A stretch of DNA of 64,000 bases, from the NCBI RefSeq assembly GCF_012935325.2, contig NZ_JABBYG020000013.1, forward strand, positions 124,001 to 188,000, in the 5' to 3' direction. This DNA is from Paenibacillus sp. PL91 (lineage in GTDB: Bacteria > Bacillota > Bacilli > Paenibacillales > Paenibacillaceae). The notes under the pieces are model-generated. The model ran no database searches. It was not told where the DNA came from and worked only from the letters and a program-made list of their open reading frames with translations. This document shows, piece by piece, positions 15,642-25,471 of this stretch. Made by a program: the position numbers and the translations under genes. The number at the start of each line of letters is the position of its first letter. Positions within the stretch are counted from its first letter, which is position 1.

Positions 15642-17060
15642 ATGAGCAAGTATACTTGGAATGAGATAGGCATTAATGAGCTGCTGGCGAATAAGCTTGC
15701 GGCAAACGGAATAGTTGAGCCAACTGATGTGCAGGCGGAGACGATACCGATTCTGCTTGGAGGCAGCAATGTGTCTGCAAGATCGCAGACGGGCACCGGC
15801 AAGACGCTTGCTTATTTGCTGCCGCTGCTTCAAAAGCTGAATTCGCATTCGAATGCGATACAAGCAATTATTTTGGCGCCAACGCAAGAGCTGGCCATGC
15901 AAATCGTCCGCGTTGCGGAAGCGTATGCTGAGCCAATCAACATTCGTGTTCAGCAGTTGATTGGGGGGGCGGCGCTGAAGCGTCAAGTGGAGAAGCTGAA
16001 GCTTCGTCCGCAGCTTGTTATCGGAACGCCGGGGCGCATTCATGAGCTGCTTAAGCTGCGCAAGCTTCGACTGAATGACGTCAATAACGTCGTGATTGAT
16101 GAAGCGGATCAGGTATTCCAGCTCGGCTCGACGAAAGAGGTAGAAATTATTTTGCACAGCGTGGGCCGAGATCGGCAAATTGCATTTTTCTCCGCGACGT
16201 ACCCGGAGCAGATGGCACGCTTTGAAGGGCGCTGGATGAAAAACCCGGAGCGCATCCAAATTACGCCGGAGCACCGCGTTTCGCAGACGATCGACAATTA
16301 TTATATCGTCAGCGATAAACGGGACAAGACTGATACGGCTAGGCGACTCATACGTTTGCTGAACCCGGCATCCGCACTTCTATTTCTCAACGATACTGAC
16401 AACATTTCGAACTGGGAATCGAAGCTTAGCTACGAAGGCTTCACCGTTGAAGCGTTGTATGGCGATGCCGATAAGCAGCGCCGAGCAGCAACGTTGGCAC
16501 GCTTTCGGGATGGTCGCTGTCAGCTTCTGCTTGCGACGGATGTTGCGGCCCGCGGCCTTGATATTGAAGGGCTGACGCTCGTTATTCATCTAGATCCAGC
16601 GGCAGATGCAGACCATTATGTGCACCGAGCGGGACGTACCGGACGGATGGGTCGAGCGGGTACGGTTGTGTCAATCGTGACGCCGCAGGAGCTGTTTATT
16701 ATGGAGAAATTCCGGAAGCAGCTCGGCATTGATCTGTCGGAACGGACGATGTTTAGAGGCAAGCTGCTGACAGAGGAAGAACTGAGAGAGGCTACGCGCC
16801 CATTTGCGGCTCGTCATGAAGCGAAGCTTGCCGAGCGTTCGGATGTACAGCAGGCGAAACGATCGATTGAGCGCAAGGAGGCTCCTTCTGCAGTGAAGGA
16901 AGCAAAGCCAGAGGCAGCAATCAAAGGCATCGCTGCCGCCCCAAAGCCAAAGCCAGCGGCTAAGCCCGCTCCGAAGAAGGTGGAGCGCAAGCGCGAAGGC
17001 AAAAACAAAGGCGCGCCAAAATGGTTGAAAGCAAAACGCGAAGCAGAGAAGGAACAATAA
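15642..17060 (+). CDS. DEAD-box RNA helicase (YfmL-like)
   Basis: 472 residues. Motifs in order: Q motif (PTDVQ), Walker A SQTGTGKT (48-55), PTQELA, TPGR, DEAD (153-156), SAT, and HRAGRTGRMG in the second RecA domain. The C-terminal about 110 residues are Lys/Ala/Pro rich and basic, likely a disordered RNA-binding tail. Without the tail the size and sequence fit the short YfmL-type helicases involved in ribosome assembly and cold growth. The ATG follows GAGAGGATTAAAG. Confidence 0.88.
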   Translation: MSKYTWNEIGINELLANKLAANGIVEPTDVQAETIPILLGGSNVSARSQTGTGKTLAYLLPLLQKLNSHSNAIQAIILAPTQELAMQIVRVAEAYAEPINIRVQQLIGGAALKRQVEKLKLRPQLVIGTPGRIHELLKLRKLRLNDVNNVVIDEADQVFQLGSTKEVEIILHSVGRDRQIAFFSATYPEQMARFEGRWMKNPERIQITPEHRVSQTIDNYYIVSDKRDKTDTARRLIRLLNPASALLFLNDTDNISNWESKLSYEGFTVEALYGDADKQRRAATLARFRDGRCQLLLATDVAARGLDIEGLTLVIHLDPAADADHYVHRAGRTGRMGRAGTVVSIVTPQELFIMEKFRKQLGIDLSERTMFRGKLLTEEELREATRPFAARHEAKLAERSDVQQAKRSIERKEAPSAVKEAKPEAAIKGIAAAPKPKPAAKPAPKKVERKREGKNKGAPKWLKAKREAEKEQ

Positions 17061-17170
17061 ATTATTTTTTGACAGCCACCCTCTTAAATCGATCAGCCTC
17101 ACCCGAACCATATGGGCGAAGGTAAAAATGCGGCAAAACCCGCAATCGAAAAAGGAGTGTGGCTTTCTTG

Positions 17171-18415
17171 ATGAAACAAACAATGTGGAAAAAGACAGCA
17201 ATTTCCTCGCTTGCGCTGCTAATGCTTGCAGGCGGAGCAACGTCAGCTTTTGCAGATGGTGGCAACGGTAAGGGGAATGGCGGAGATCGTGATGATGATA
17301 AAGGCCGTCAAGAGGACAAGCAGGATAAGAATGATAACAAAGATAAAGATGATGATATTAAAGTAACATGGAAATTCGAAGATGAAGATGACCTGAAATG
17401 GGCAATGGAATACATTATGCGACTAGCGTCGAAGGGTGTATTCACAGGATACCAGGATGGCACGTTTAAACCGAATCAAAAAATTAGCCGCATTGAAACA
17501 TTGACTGCAGCTGTCAGATTGATGGGTCTTCGTGCACAAGCCGAATCGGCAGAGGAAATGAATACGGATCTGCAATTCAAAGACGCTGACAAAATTGAAA
17601 AAAAATATCCTTGGGCAGTCGGTTACGTAGCTGTCGCTTTGGAGAACGACTTGTTCTCGGAGACGGAAACGGAAGTTAAACCGGAGGTTAATGCAACAAG
17701 ATTGTGGTCGACAATCCTTCTAGTTAAAGCGCTTAAATTGGAGGATGAGGCAAAGGCTCTCAATAATACGAAGCTGGACTTTAAGGATGCGAAAGAAATT
17801 CCTGCCGGTTCCGTCGGTTATGTAGCCCTCGCTCTTAAGAAAGGGATCATTACTGGCTATGAAGATAAGCATGGCAAAACATTCCGTCCAAACCAGCCGG
17901 TAACTCGCGCAGAGCTGGCAGCACTACTGGATCGTACGGATACGGAAATGCCGGATCATGACGCGAAGGCGATTACGGGCAAGCTGAAAGCAGATCCTGC
18001 AAATGGCAGCCTGACAATCGTGAAAGCGGATAATACCGAAACGGCTCTTGCAATTGATTCCAATGTATTCATTTTCCGCGATGACAAGAAGGCGCCTTTG
18101 AGCGCATTGCGCGCAGGCGATGAAGTGCTGGTACGCACGTACCTTAATAAAGTGGTCTTCATCGAGGTTACGAAATCGGCTCCTGTCGTTACGTCCTTCT
18201 CGGAGCTTGGCCATATTAATACACTTACGTTCAACTCGCAAGCGAAGCTTTCGACGATCTCGATCTCCCGTGTCGAAAATTCACAAACCGTTGTCTTCAT
18301 TTATAATGTTGATCCAAACGTTGCGATTTCCGGTGATGCATCGCTGCTAAAAGCTGGTCAGTATGTACAGGTGAAGGGCGATAATAACACGGCTAAGTCG
18401 ATTGAAATTAAATAA
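17171..18415 (+). CDS. S-layer homology (SLH) domain surface protein
   Basis: About 414 residues from ATG 17171; a TTG at 17168 has better spacing to AAAGGAG and a GTG at 17159 is too close. A signal peptide (KKTAISSLALLMLAGGATSAFA) is followed by a charged Asp/Lys/Asn linker (about residues 28-65), then three SLH repeats (about 70-260; e.g. ASKGVFTGYQDGTFKPNQKI and KKGIITGYEDKHGKTFRPN) that bind pyruvylated cell-wall polymer. The C-terminal 150 residues are strand rich and unassigned. It is probably anchored on the cell wall. A terminator follows. Confidence 0.88.
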   Translation: MKQTMWKKTAISSLALLMLAGGATSAFADGGNGKGNGGDRDDDKGRQEDKQDKNDNKDKDDDIKVTWKFEDEDDLKWAMEYIMRLASKGVFTGYQDGTFKPNQKISRIETLTAAVRLMGLRAQAESAEEMNTDLQFKDADKIEKKYPWAVGYVAVALENDLFSETETEVKPEVNATRLWSTILLVKALKLEDEAKALNNTKLDFKDAKEIPAGSVGYVALALKKGIITGYEDKHGKTFRPNQPVTRAELAALLDRTDTEMPDHDAKAITGKLKADPANGSLTIVKADNTETALAIDSNVFIFRDDKKAPLSALRAGDEVLVRTYLNKVVFIEVTKSAPVVTSFSELGHINTLTFNSQAKLSTISISRVENSQTVVFIYNVDPNVAISGDASLLKAGQYVQVKGDNNTAKSIEIK

Positions 18416-18429
18416 TCAATAGATAAAGG

Positions 18430-18462
18430 AGGCATCACCACTTATGGTGATGTCTTTTTTTT
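18430..18462 (+). terminator. Terminator after the SLH gene
   Basis: Hairpin GGCATCACC-ACTTAT-GGTGATGTC followed by eight T residues. Confidence 0.85.
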
Positions 18463-18531
18463 GATATTAAGCGGATTATTCGGTATGCTGTTTACTAGCA
18501 AAAACTAAATTGTAATGTTGAAGGTGATAGG

Positions 18532-19281
18532 ATGGAACCTATTTTACAGGTAAATGGTTTAACCGGCGGCTATAGCCCCAAAAGACCTGTGCTGCACGAT
18601 ATCTCCTTTGAGGTGAAGGCTGGAGAAATGGTAGGTCTTATCGGTTTGAACGGCGCAGGCAAGAGTACTACGATCAAGCATATCCTTGGCTTAATGAAGC
18701 CGCAGATTGGCGAGGTAAAGGTCGATGGCGTTACGTTGGAGGAAGAAACGGACCGCTATCGCGGCGCATTTGCTTACGTGCCGGAGACGCCGGTGCTGTT
18801 CGATGAATTGACGGTAGAGGAGCATCTGCGCTTAACCGGCATGGCATACAGTGTACAGGACAATCAGTTTGAAGCACGGGAAGACGAGCTGCTGAAGCAG
18901 TTTCAAATGATGCCCAAGCGCAAAGCATTTGCTTCGCACTTATCCAAAGGCATGAAGCAGAAGGTTATGATTATGAATGCTTTGCTGGCAGAGCCGCCTT
19001 TGTACATCATTGATGAGCCGTTTCTGGGGCTTGATCCGCTTGGCATTCGCTCCCTTCTTGAGCGGCTCGTCGAGGTAAAGCGAAAGGGCGCTGCCATTCT
19101 TATGAGCTCGCATATTTTGTCCACAGTCGAAACCTATTGCGATCGGTTCATCGTCATGCATCACGGTAAAATAGTTGCTTTAGGCACGCTCGAGGACGTC
19201 AGGCAAGCTGCTGGGATGGATCTGCGCGGCGGTTCCTTGGAGGATGCCTTCTACAAGCTTGTTACTGGAGGCCAAGCCTAA
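18532..19281 (+). CDS. ecsA: ABC transporter ATP-binding protein EcsA
   Basis: 249 residues: Walker A GLNGAGKST (38-46), a degenerate signature LSKGMKQK, Walker B YIIDEPFLGLD and the switch His in SSHIL. The sequence and the partner gene match Bacillus EcsA, which with EcsB affects secretion, competence and regulated membrane proteolysis. Its TAA shares one base with the ATG of ecsB, so the two are translationally coupled. Confidence 0.88.
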   Translation: MEPILQVNGLTGGYSPKRPVLHDISFEVKAGEMVGLIGLNGAGKSTTIKHILGLMKPQIGEVKVDGVTLEEETDRYRGAFAYVPETPVLFDELTVEEHLRLTGMAYSVQDNQFEAREDELLKQFQMMPKRKAFASHLSKGMKQKVMIMNALLAEPPLYIIDEPFLGLDPLGIRSLLERLVEVKRKGAAILMSSHILSTVETYCDRFIVMHHGKIVALGTLEDVRQAAGMDLRGGSLEDAFYKLVTGGQA

Positions 19282-20528
19282 TGACCTCAGATCCTAAGCT
19301 TGAGAAGATGTGGCATCAAAGGGCAAAAGCGTTCCGCGAGGAAACGCTGCCTTATTTTCGCTATATGGGGCAGAGCGGCTTTCCGGCTTTTATGTCCTTG
19401 ATCATCATCTCATCTGCTATCGGCTACATAAACTTGATTCGCCATATGCCGGCGAACTTTCCTTTTGCCGCTGTCGGCGTTATTGCCTTAACGCTTGTAT
19501 TATGCTGGAGTCCGCTTCGCACATGGCTTGCACTAGGCGATACCGTATTTCTGATGCCGCGAGAAGCGAAGATGTCAGGCTATTTGCGCCTCTCCTTCCG
19601 CTATACGACGAGAGCATGCTTCATTTTGGCTGCACTGGTGTTTCTGCTCTACATGCCGATTTATAATCAAGGTCCAGCCATAAGCGGAGGCTGGCTGCTT
19701 GCCGTTATTGCAGCAGCGCTTAAGTCAGGCAATGTGTGGGGGGCATGGAAAGAACGGCAAATGACTTGGCCAAGCATGAGACGGCTTATGCGTGCGTTGC
19801 GCTGGATTGCGACAGCCATACTGCTTACGGCGTGGCTCACTTGTCCCGTATGGCAAGCCGCGATATTTTCTTTGCTCGTAGTTGCCCTGTACAGCTTGCT
19901 TTATCGTCTTCCCAGCAAACATCGTTTTCCTTGGGAGAGGCTGATCGATGAGGAAGCAAGGACGCGCAAGCGCTATTATGTTTTTTTTGGACTATTCATT
20001 GACGTACCGACTCTTCCTTCGAGCATTTCAAAAAGATCCTATTTGACATGGGTACTTCGCCTAATTCGTTATTCGAACCGAAATACGTTTGTTTATCTCT
20101 ATGCGGCATCCATGTTTCGAACGGAGATGGGCGGCATCATCCTGCGTCTGCTTTTTCTCGGCTGCTTGATCACGTATTGGTTTGCCGATGCTGTGTCGCT
20201 TTCCGGTTACGGCAGCGTCATTACTTTTATTATTTTTATGGGCTTGATTGCCGTTCAACTAGGCGGCCTGCGCCACATCCATCGTCATACGGTTTGGAAG
20301 CATGTATATCCACTGCCGGAGACGCAGCGAACCCAGCAATATTTGAAGGTTGACCGGACGGCTATGCTGTTTTGTACGGCGCTGCTTTGGCTATTTGTTG
20401 CTTTGCCGCTACTCTTCTCGGGAGTGTACGTACCAGCTTTGGTTGCGGCGGGTTTGGCGCTCGTGTACTTGGCCATTCGACCTTCCCGCCTTCGCAAGAA
20501 GCTCAGCATGGATGAAGATGAGGATTAA
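19281..20528 (+). CDS. ecsB: ABC transporter permease EcsB
   Basis: 415 residues with about eight hydrophobic segments and a basic N terminus (KMWHQRAKAFREETLPYFRY) typical of EcsB. It forms the membrane part of the EcsAB transporter. The pair is followed by a terminator shared with the converging aminotransferase gene. No ecsC is present here. Confidence 0.85.
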   Translation: MTSDPKLEKMWHQRAKAFREETLPYFRYMGQSGFPAFMSLIIISSAIGYINLIRHMPANFPFAAVGVIALTLVLCWSPLRTWLALGDTVFLMPREAKMSGYLRLSFRYTTRACFILAALVFLLYMPIYNQGPAISGGWLLAVIAAALKSGNVWGAWKERQMTWPSMRRLMRALRWIATAILLTAWLTCPVWQAAIFSLLVVALYSLLYRLPSKHRFPWERLIDEEARTRKRYYVFFGLFIDVPTLPSSISKRSYLTWVLRLIRYSNRNTFVYLYAASMFRTEMGGIILRLLFLGCLITYWFADAVSLSGYGSVITFIIFMGLIAVQLGGLRHIHRHTVWKHVYPLPETQRTQQYLKVDRTAMLFCTALLWLFVALPLLFSGVYVPALVAAGLALVYLAIRPSRLRKKLSMDEDED

Positions 20529-20532
20529 AGAT

Positions 20533-20592
20533 AGAAAAAACCCCCTAAGGAAGCATCGTCTGAGAGACATGCTGCTTTAGGGGGGTTTGCGT
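20533..20592. terminator. Bidirectional terminator between ecsB and the aminotransferase gene
   Basis: Long hairpin with outer stem AAACCCCCTAA / TTAGGGGGGTTT; a run of A on its left gives a T run for the minus-strand gene. Confidence 0.8.
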
Positions 20593-20636
20593 TTGGGACA
20601 AGCCTGAAATGGCAGCCGTAGAACGGCGCCAGCCTG

Positions 20637-21941
20637 TTATACCTTTTGAGCGATTACTTCATTAACGGCTTTGAAAATCGTATCGAACAGCTCTTCGAGG
20701 TTTTCTTCCTCGATGCAGGAGAAAGCAACGCGCAGGTCGGTTTCTCCTAATGCGATCGTACCGATGCCATATTGGTTCAGCAAATGAACGCGTACCGACT
20801 CAGCCGTTACAACGCTCAGCTTCAGGCACATAAAGTAGCCGGAATTGAACGGATAGTAGCCCCATACATCGCCATAACGGCCGCTGTCGAGCAATGATTT
20901 GACGCGGTTAGCGCGACGCTTCATAATATCGTATTTCTCTGCTTTTTGAGCTTCGAACTCAGGCGATGTCAACGCGCGCAATACGAATGTTTGCGACGGA
21001 TGAGGACCGCTGGAAATGGTCGCGCGAATAATGCCGGTCGTTTTTTGCTCAAGCGCGGTCAAAACGGATGCCGATGCTGAAGCGTATGTGATAAAGCCAA
21101 CGCGGAAGCCCCATACGTACTCTTCCTTCGTAGCGCCGTCCACCTTTATGGCAAGAACGCGCGGGTGAAGGTCGGCAAGCTTGGAGAACAAAGATTCCTG
21201 CAAGGAATCCTCGAAGAACAAGCCAAAGTAAGCGTCGTCGGTTACAACAACCACATTGATTCCTGCTTCAGCCGCATCGCGGATCGCTGCGATAATCTCT
21301 TCGCCCTCTTGCGGTCCTGGCGTATAGCCTGTTGGGTTGTTCGGGAAGTTCAGTACGACGATTGCTTTCCCTTTCTCCTTCTGAGCGAGCAACGCTTCGC
21401 GCAAGCCGGCGCTGTTGAAGCGGGTTTGATCATTATAGAGCGGGTATTCTACAATTTCGGCTCCGCGGCGGATACCGAATGTAAGCTCGTAGTTTTCCCA
21501 GTTTTTATTTGGAATAATAACCGCATCGCCAGCATCTGCGAACAAATCGGCTACGATGCTAAGGCCGTGCGTCAATGCGTTAGTAACAACGGGATTGCCG
21601 AAGCCCTTGGAAGCAAGGGAAGGGTTATCCTTAATCATCTTCGTACGCCAAGCGGCACGAAGCTCGGGCTTTCCGCCAGGCGGAGCATATTCATATATAT
21701 CTTTCGGATTGTAGGCAGAGAGCGTGTCCTGGATGACCTTAAGGTGCATCGGCTGTCCGCCTTCTGTTGCAATACCGATAGTAGCGTTAAATTTGGTTGC
21801 TTTTGTTTTCGCTTCGGCGGACTGACTGAGTATGCCCTCTTTTGGGAAATAAATCGCTTTGCCTAAGGCTGACAACATCGCATAGACGTTCGGACTCTCC
21901 GATTTCAACGTCTCGTTTAACTGCTGAGCAAGTGGGTTCAT
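20637..21941 (-). CDS. PLP-dependent class I/II aminotransferase
   Basis: 434 residues with fold-type I features: NFPNNPTGY substrate loop, DDAYFG, and the PLP-binding Lys in DGATKEEYVWGFRVGF with the phosphate-binding Arg after it. The N-terminal segment (MNPLAQQLNETL) and length suggest an aminotransferase of the aromatic/alpha-aminoadipate-like group; amino-acid specificity is open. Single gene with its own upstream region; GGAAGGATGG lies before the ATG. Confidence 0.85.
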   Translation of the reverse strand: MNPLAQQLNETLKSESPNVYAMLSALGKAIYFPKEGILSQSAEAKTKATKFNATIGIATEGGQPMHLKVIQDTLSAYNPKDIYEYAPPGGKPELRAAWRTKMIKDNPSLASKGFGNPVVTNALTHGLSIVADLFADAGDAVIIPNKNWENYELTFGIRRGAEIVEYPLYNDQTRFNSAGLREALLAQKEKGKAIVVLNFPNNPTGYTPGPQEGEEIIAAIRDAAEAGINVVVVTDDAYFGLFFEDSLQESLFSKLADLHPRVLAIKVDGATKEEYVWGFRVGFITYASASASVLTALEQKTTGIIRATISSGPHPSQTFVLRALTSPEFEAQKAEKYDIMKRRANRVKSLLDSGRYGDVWGYYPFNSGYFMCLKLSVVTAESVRVHLLNQYGIGTIALGETDLRVAFSCIEEENLEELFDTIFKAVNEVIAQKV

Positions 21942-22148
21942 GGACTTTATTCCATCCTTCCGAAATCATTCATTTGAAATGAGTATAATCAGGCGTTAGC
22001 CGTTTACGCTTGTCGGGTGCTATTATAACATTTTTTTAAAGCTGCAAACCATTCTCAAAGCAAATTTTTTCGTAATTTTAGGGCAGCTTGTACAAAAGTT
22101 TGGTGCTGTTGTATGATAACGGCATAGATTCGCACAGGAGGTTGCCCT

Positions 22149-22934
22149 ATGCTGCACATTTCGCCTGATTCGTTCATCCTGTTACCTGCGTTTGCCAAAA
22201 TCGTATGCGAGCCGGGCTGGAGATGGGCGAGACGAGAGAAGCCGATGGCCAATTTTGATTTATTTTACGTATGGAGCGGTGAGGGGGAGGTTGAGGTCAA
22301 TGGCACCCCTTATCAGGTTGGACCGGGAAGCTGCTTCCTGTTCCGTCCAAACGATTACACAAGCGCTACACATAACCCGCAGAAGCCGCTCGTATTATCC
22401 TATATTCATTTTGCCATCAACGAAGCGATCGATGCGGTACCGAATCGGTATAGACAATTGAGCGATACGGTCGATTTTGAATATATGCTATCGCGCTATG
22501 TGAGGCTGTTTCTTGTACAGACTTATGCGGCGGAGGAGGAAGCGCAGCTTGTTCTTAAGCAGCTGATGATTCATCTTCTGAGAGAGGATAAGCAGCTGCC
22601 GGTGGAGAAGAAGGCAAGCAATCAGCTGACCGAGGCCATTCACGAGGTAGCCAACTTTGTACGGCAAAACCCAAGTATTGCGCATCGGGTAGAGGATTTG
22701 GCAATGCGAGCACAGCTCTCGCCCCGTTATTTTTCGATGAAGTTCAAGGAGCTGATCGGGATGTCGGTGCAGACGTACATGATTCGTACGAGAATTGAGC
22801 GAGCGCAGCATTTGCTCATGCATGCAGGCATGAACGTAACGGAAGTAGCTGACGCACTCGGCTATCGCGATATTTTTTTCTTCAGCCGGCAATTCAAGCA
22901 GTATACGGGCCGCAGCCCGTCAGAGATTCGATAG
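22149..22934 (+). CDS. AraC-family transcriptional regulator
   Basis: 261 residues: an N-terminal cupin sensing domain (FDLFYVWSGEGEVEVNGTPY, GPGSCFLFRPNDY) and two C-terminal helix-turn-helix units (HRVEDLAMRAQLSPRYFSMKF and NVTEVADALGYRDIFFFSRQF). Strong site AGGAGG before ATG. Divergent from the aminotransferase gene 207 bp away. Target unknown. Confidence 0.88.
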   Translation: MLHISPDSFILLPAFAKIVCEPGWRWARREKPMANFDLFYVWSGEGEVEVNGTPYQVGPGSCFLFRPNDYTSATHNPQKPLVLSYIHFAINEAIDAVPNRYRQLSDTVDFEYMLSRYVRLFLVQTYAAEEEAQLVLKQLMIHLLREDKQLPVEKKASNQLTEAIHEVANFVRQNPSIAHRVEDLAMRAQLSPRYFSMKFKELIGMSVQTYMIRTRIERAQHLLMHAGMNVTEVADALGYRDIFFFSRQFKQYTGRSPSEIR

Positions 22935-22936
22935 GC

Positions 22937-22977
22937 AATGGCGTTGCAGGAGAATGCACCTGTAACGCCATTTTTTT
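22937..22977 (+). terminator. Terminator after the AraC gene
   Basis: Hairpin AATGGCGTT..CAGG / CCTG.AACGCCATT followed by seven T residues. Confidence 0.85.
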
Positions 22978-22986
22978 GATTGAAGA

Positions 22987-23565
22987 TAAGTCTACTTTCT
23001 AGATCTATTTCTGTGGAAGGAGCTATTTTAGCGGGAATAGGTCTAGATTTTAGATCTATTTTCGGCGGCACCGTGTGCAAGCGAGCATTTTCGGGGGGAT
23101 GCGTCTGCAATAAGTCTACTTTCTAGATCTATTTCAGTGAAAGGAGCTATTTTGGCGGGAATAGGTCTAGATTGTAGATCTATTTCCGGCGGCAGCGTGT
23201 GCAAGTGAGCAATTTAGGGGAAAGCGTCTGCAATAAGTCTACTTTCTAGATCTATTTCTGTGGATGGAGCTATTTTGGCGGGAATAGGTCTAGATTTTAG
23301 ATCTATTTTCGGCGGCAGCGTGTGCAAGCGAGCATTTTCGGGGGGATGCGTCTGCAATAAGTCTACTTTCTAGATCTATTTCTGTGGAAGGAGCTATTTT
23401 GGCGGGAATAGGTCTAGATTTTAGATCTATTTTCGGCGGCACCGTGTGCAAGCGAGCATTTTCGGGGGGATGCGTCTGCAATAAGTCTACTTTCTAGATC
23501 TATTTCAGTGAAAGGAGCTATTTTGGCGGGAATAGGTCTAGATTTTAGATCTATTTTCGGCGGCG
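22987..23565. repeat. Tandem array of about 4.7 units of 124 bp
   Basis: Units begin at 22987, 23111, 23234, 23358 and 23482 (periods 124, 123, 124, 124); the last is cut at about 84 bp. Each unit contains two related halves, each with TAGATCTATTT preceded by a GTCTA box. Units 1 and 4 are almost identical, as are 2 and 5, so a three-unit block of 371 bp was duplicated. The period is not a multiple of three, so reading frames seen on the minus strand are not conserved along the array. It lies between the terminators of two converging genes. Confidence 0.9.
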
Positions 23566-23581
23566 TAGCGGTTATGCGTAA

Positions 23582-23673
23582 AAAAGAAGCTGTCTTACAA
23601 GATCAATGATCTTATGAGACAGCTTCTTATTTTGCTCAGATCAAATCAGGATCCATGCTTGCTGATTTGATCT
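23582..23673 (-). terminator. Two tandem hairpins ending psd
   Basis: A hairpin AGATCAAATCAG / CTGATTTGATCT (23638-23673) overlaps the psd stop. A second one, AGAAGCTGTCT / AGACAGCTTCT (about 23584-23628), carries a T run on the minus strand. Confidence 0.8.
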
Positions 23674-24460
23674 AATCGCCTTGAAGGGAGCCAAGACGCT
23701 CACCCATTCGAACCTTCATGCCAAGCAGGCCATTTTCGCGCGGAGTAAACGTGCCATCCTCCAGCAGCAGCACGACGGTCGAGCCAAATTCAAAGTAAGC
23801 GAGCTCCTCGCCTTTTGCCATTTCGGGCTTTATCGGCTGTACGTATTGAATGCTGCTCACATTCATCGCACCGACTTTAACGACAGCTGTTTCCCCGGCG
23901 GAATGCTGCATATAAGTAATCAGCCGCTCGTTGCGGCTAAGCACTCTGCGCATATGGCGCAGGCCAAAATCGTTTACGGGATAAACTCTGCCTGGAACAT
24001 GCTCGCGTTCCACAATCCGACCGCCGATTGGCGTATGTATGCGATGATAGTCCGTTGGGCTTAAATATAGGACGATGTAATAACCGTTCATATAATTAGC
24101 CGTTCGCGGAGAACGGTTGAGCAGCTCGTCAATCGTGTAGTCCTGTCCCTTTACGTTGACGATCGTGCCGCTGCTTATTGGTCCAGCACCGGTTATGAGC
24201 GCATCTACGGGACTTATGAGAGAATCTGTGCCAGCGTGAACCTCCCGAAGCCCGGGCTTCAGCCGACGTGTGAAAAATTCATTTAATGTCATATATTGGG
24301 AAAGAGGCAGCTCTGCTTCCTCGATCTTAATGCCATATGTTTTGGCGAAACGGGAAATAAAAGGGCGGCTGGCAGCCGATTGCGCGAATTTTCCGGTTAT
24401 GCTGGATATCCATTTGCGCGAGCTTAATTCTGTCATCGAACGAAGCAGCCATTTTGTCAT
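23672..24460 (-). CDS. psd: Phosphatidylserine decarboxylase proenzyme
   Basis: 262 residues from ATG 24460, the usual length in Bacillus; AGGAAAGGA lies about 15 nt upstream and a longer frame reaches 24517. Makes phosphatidylethanolamine from phosphatidylserine at the membrane. Visible motifs: YHRIHTPIGG (catalytic His region), PVDAL, and the self-cleavage GST motif in FEFGSTVVLL, where Ser becomes the pyruvoyl group. The commoner form is LGST; here Phe replaces Leu, which should be neutral. No pssA gene is next to it. Confidence 0.9.
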   Translation of the reverse strand: MTKWLLRSMTELSSRKWISSITGKFAQSAASRPFISRFAKTYGIKIEEAELPLSQYMTLNEFFTRRLKPGLREVHAGTDSLISPVDALITGAGPISSGTIVNVKGQDYTIDELLNRSPRTANYMNGYYIVLYLSPTDYHRIHTPIGGRIVEREHVPGRVYPVNDFGLRHMRRVLSRNERLITYMQHSAGETAVVKVGAMNVSSIQYVQPIKPEMAKGEELAYFEFGSTVVLLLEDGTFTPRENGLLGMKVRMGERLGSLQGD

Positions 24461-24542
24461 ACGTGAACCGTCACGTCCTTTCCTGCAAGGGGCAATTAGT
24501 CCTGATACCCACCACACAGTGTGACATATTCGGTTCTAATTT

Positions 24543-25315
24543 TCAATATGCAGCTTTATTCCTTTTGTATGCTTGTATCCAAATGACGACGGCAGCCACT
24601 GCCAAAATGGCAGCGCCGGTCAGTGCAGCGAGCGCAACCTCAGATTGCTGTCCCTGCTTTACGGCAATCGCAATAAACGACCATATAAATACGAGGATGA
24701 TCGCAGCATCTCGATACTTAAAGCCGATAGCGAGGGCAAGCAAGCTAGCAACCGCCAGCAAGACAATAGTCCAAACGATGTCGGAAAACGAGAAGCTGCT
24801 CCAATTAATGGCAAATAAGGCAACGGAAATATTCACAAGAGTTGCCGTGCAGATCCAGCCAAGGTATATGCTGAACGGAAGCCGGACAAGAAAGCGCTCG
24901 CCGCAAGTTGGTATCTGTGTTCCTGCTTAGTTCTCCTAACTGCGGTATATATGGCAATCAGCGATAGGAGCAGGCCAAGCATGACGAACACGCTTGCCGT
25001 CAGCTTCTCATAGTGCCAGACGAGAATCCAAGCGACATTAAGAAGACAGCTGATTGGAAACCATGGACCTATACTTTGCAATGCTTTGCTGTTAGCTGCC
25101 TGCGGCCTGAGCTGATAGGCGACGAAACCGATGAGGAGCAAATAAATAATCGACCAAATAGAAAACGCATAAGGCGCAGGCGTGATCAGCAAGGGGTACT
25201 TAGCTGATAGCTCTCCGGTCGTTTTGCCGTTAATAGGGAGCCACTGTGCAAGTCCGTTTACTGCAAGCACGGCGGCGAGACCGATGACGTTCAACCATCG
25301 CAAGCTATTTTTCAT
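24543..25315 (-). pseudogene. TspO/MBR-family protein, frameshifted
   Basis: Two overlapping frames together make one TspO/MBR-like (tryptophan-rich sensory) membrane protein of about 255 residues. The first (25315-24833, from ATG behind GGAGAGG) begins LRWLNVIGLAAVLAVNGLAQ and contains ITPAPYAFSIWSIIY, a family signature. The reading then moves frame near 24890-24910: the third frame gives GERFLVRLPFSIYLGWICTA and runs straight into the second ORF (24836-24543). The apparent GTG start of the second ORF is therefore only an internal Val. One base gained or lost explains it; it may be a real pseudogene or a sequencing error. Confidence 0.8.
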
Positions 25316-25471
25316 GGCAAACCTCTCCATTCTTTCATTTAATTGATGCCAATTTTCTATTCATATGTAAACAAGCTTCTCGCTATTTATTCACATCTGC
25401 TGTATTTCTATGCCACGTTTAGGTTTAAGCCGCCTGAAAATGACCGAACCTGACACTAGAGGTGAAGGTGT

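Noticed and set aside
22862..23481. Minus-strand ORFs in the repeat array with identical 40-residue starts
   Set aside because: The 124-bp period shifts frame in each unit; the similarity comes from the DNA repeat, and no ribosome binding site was seen.
22987..23565. Possible CRISPR array
   Set aside because: Units are contiguous, 124 bp long and without unique spacers; no cas genes nearby.
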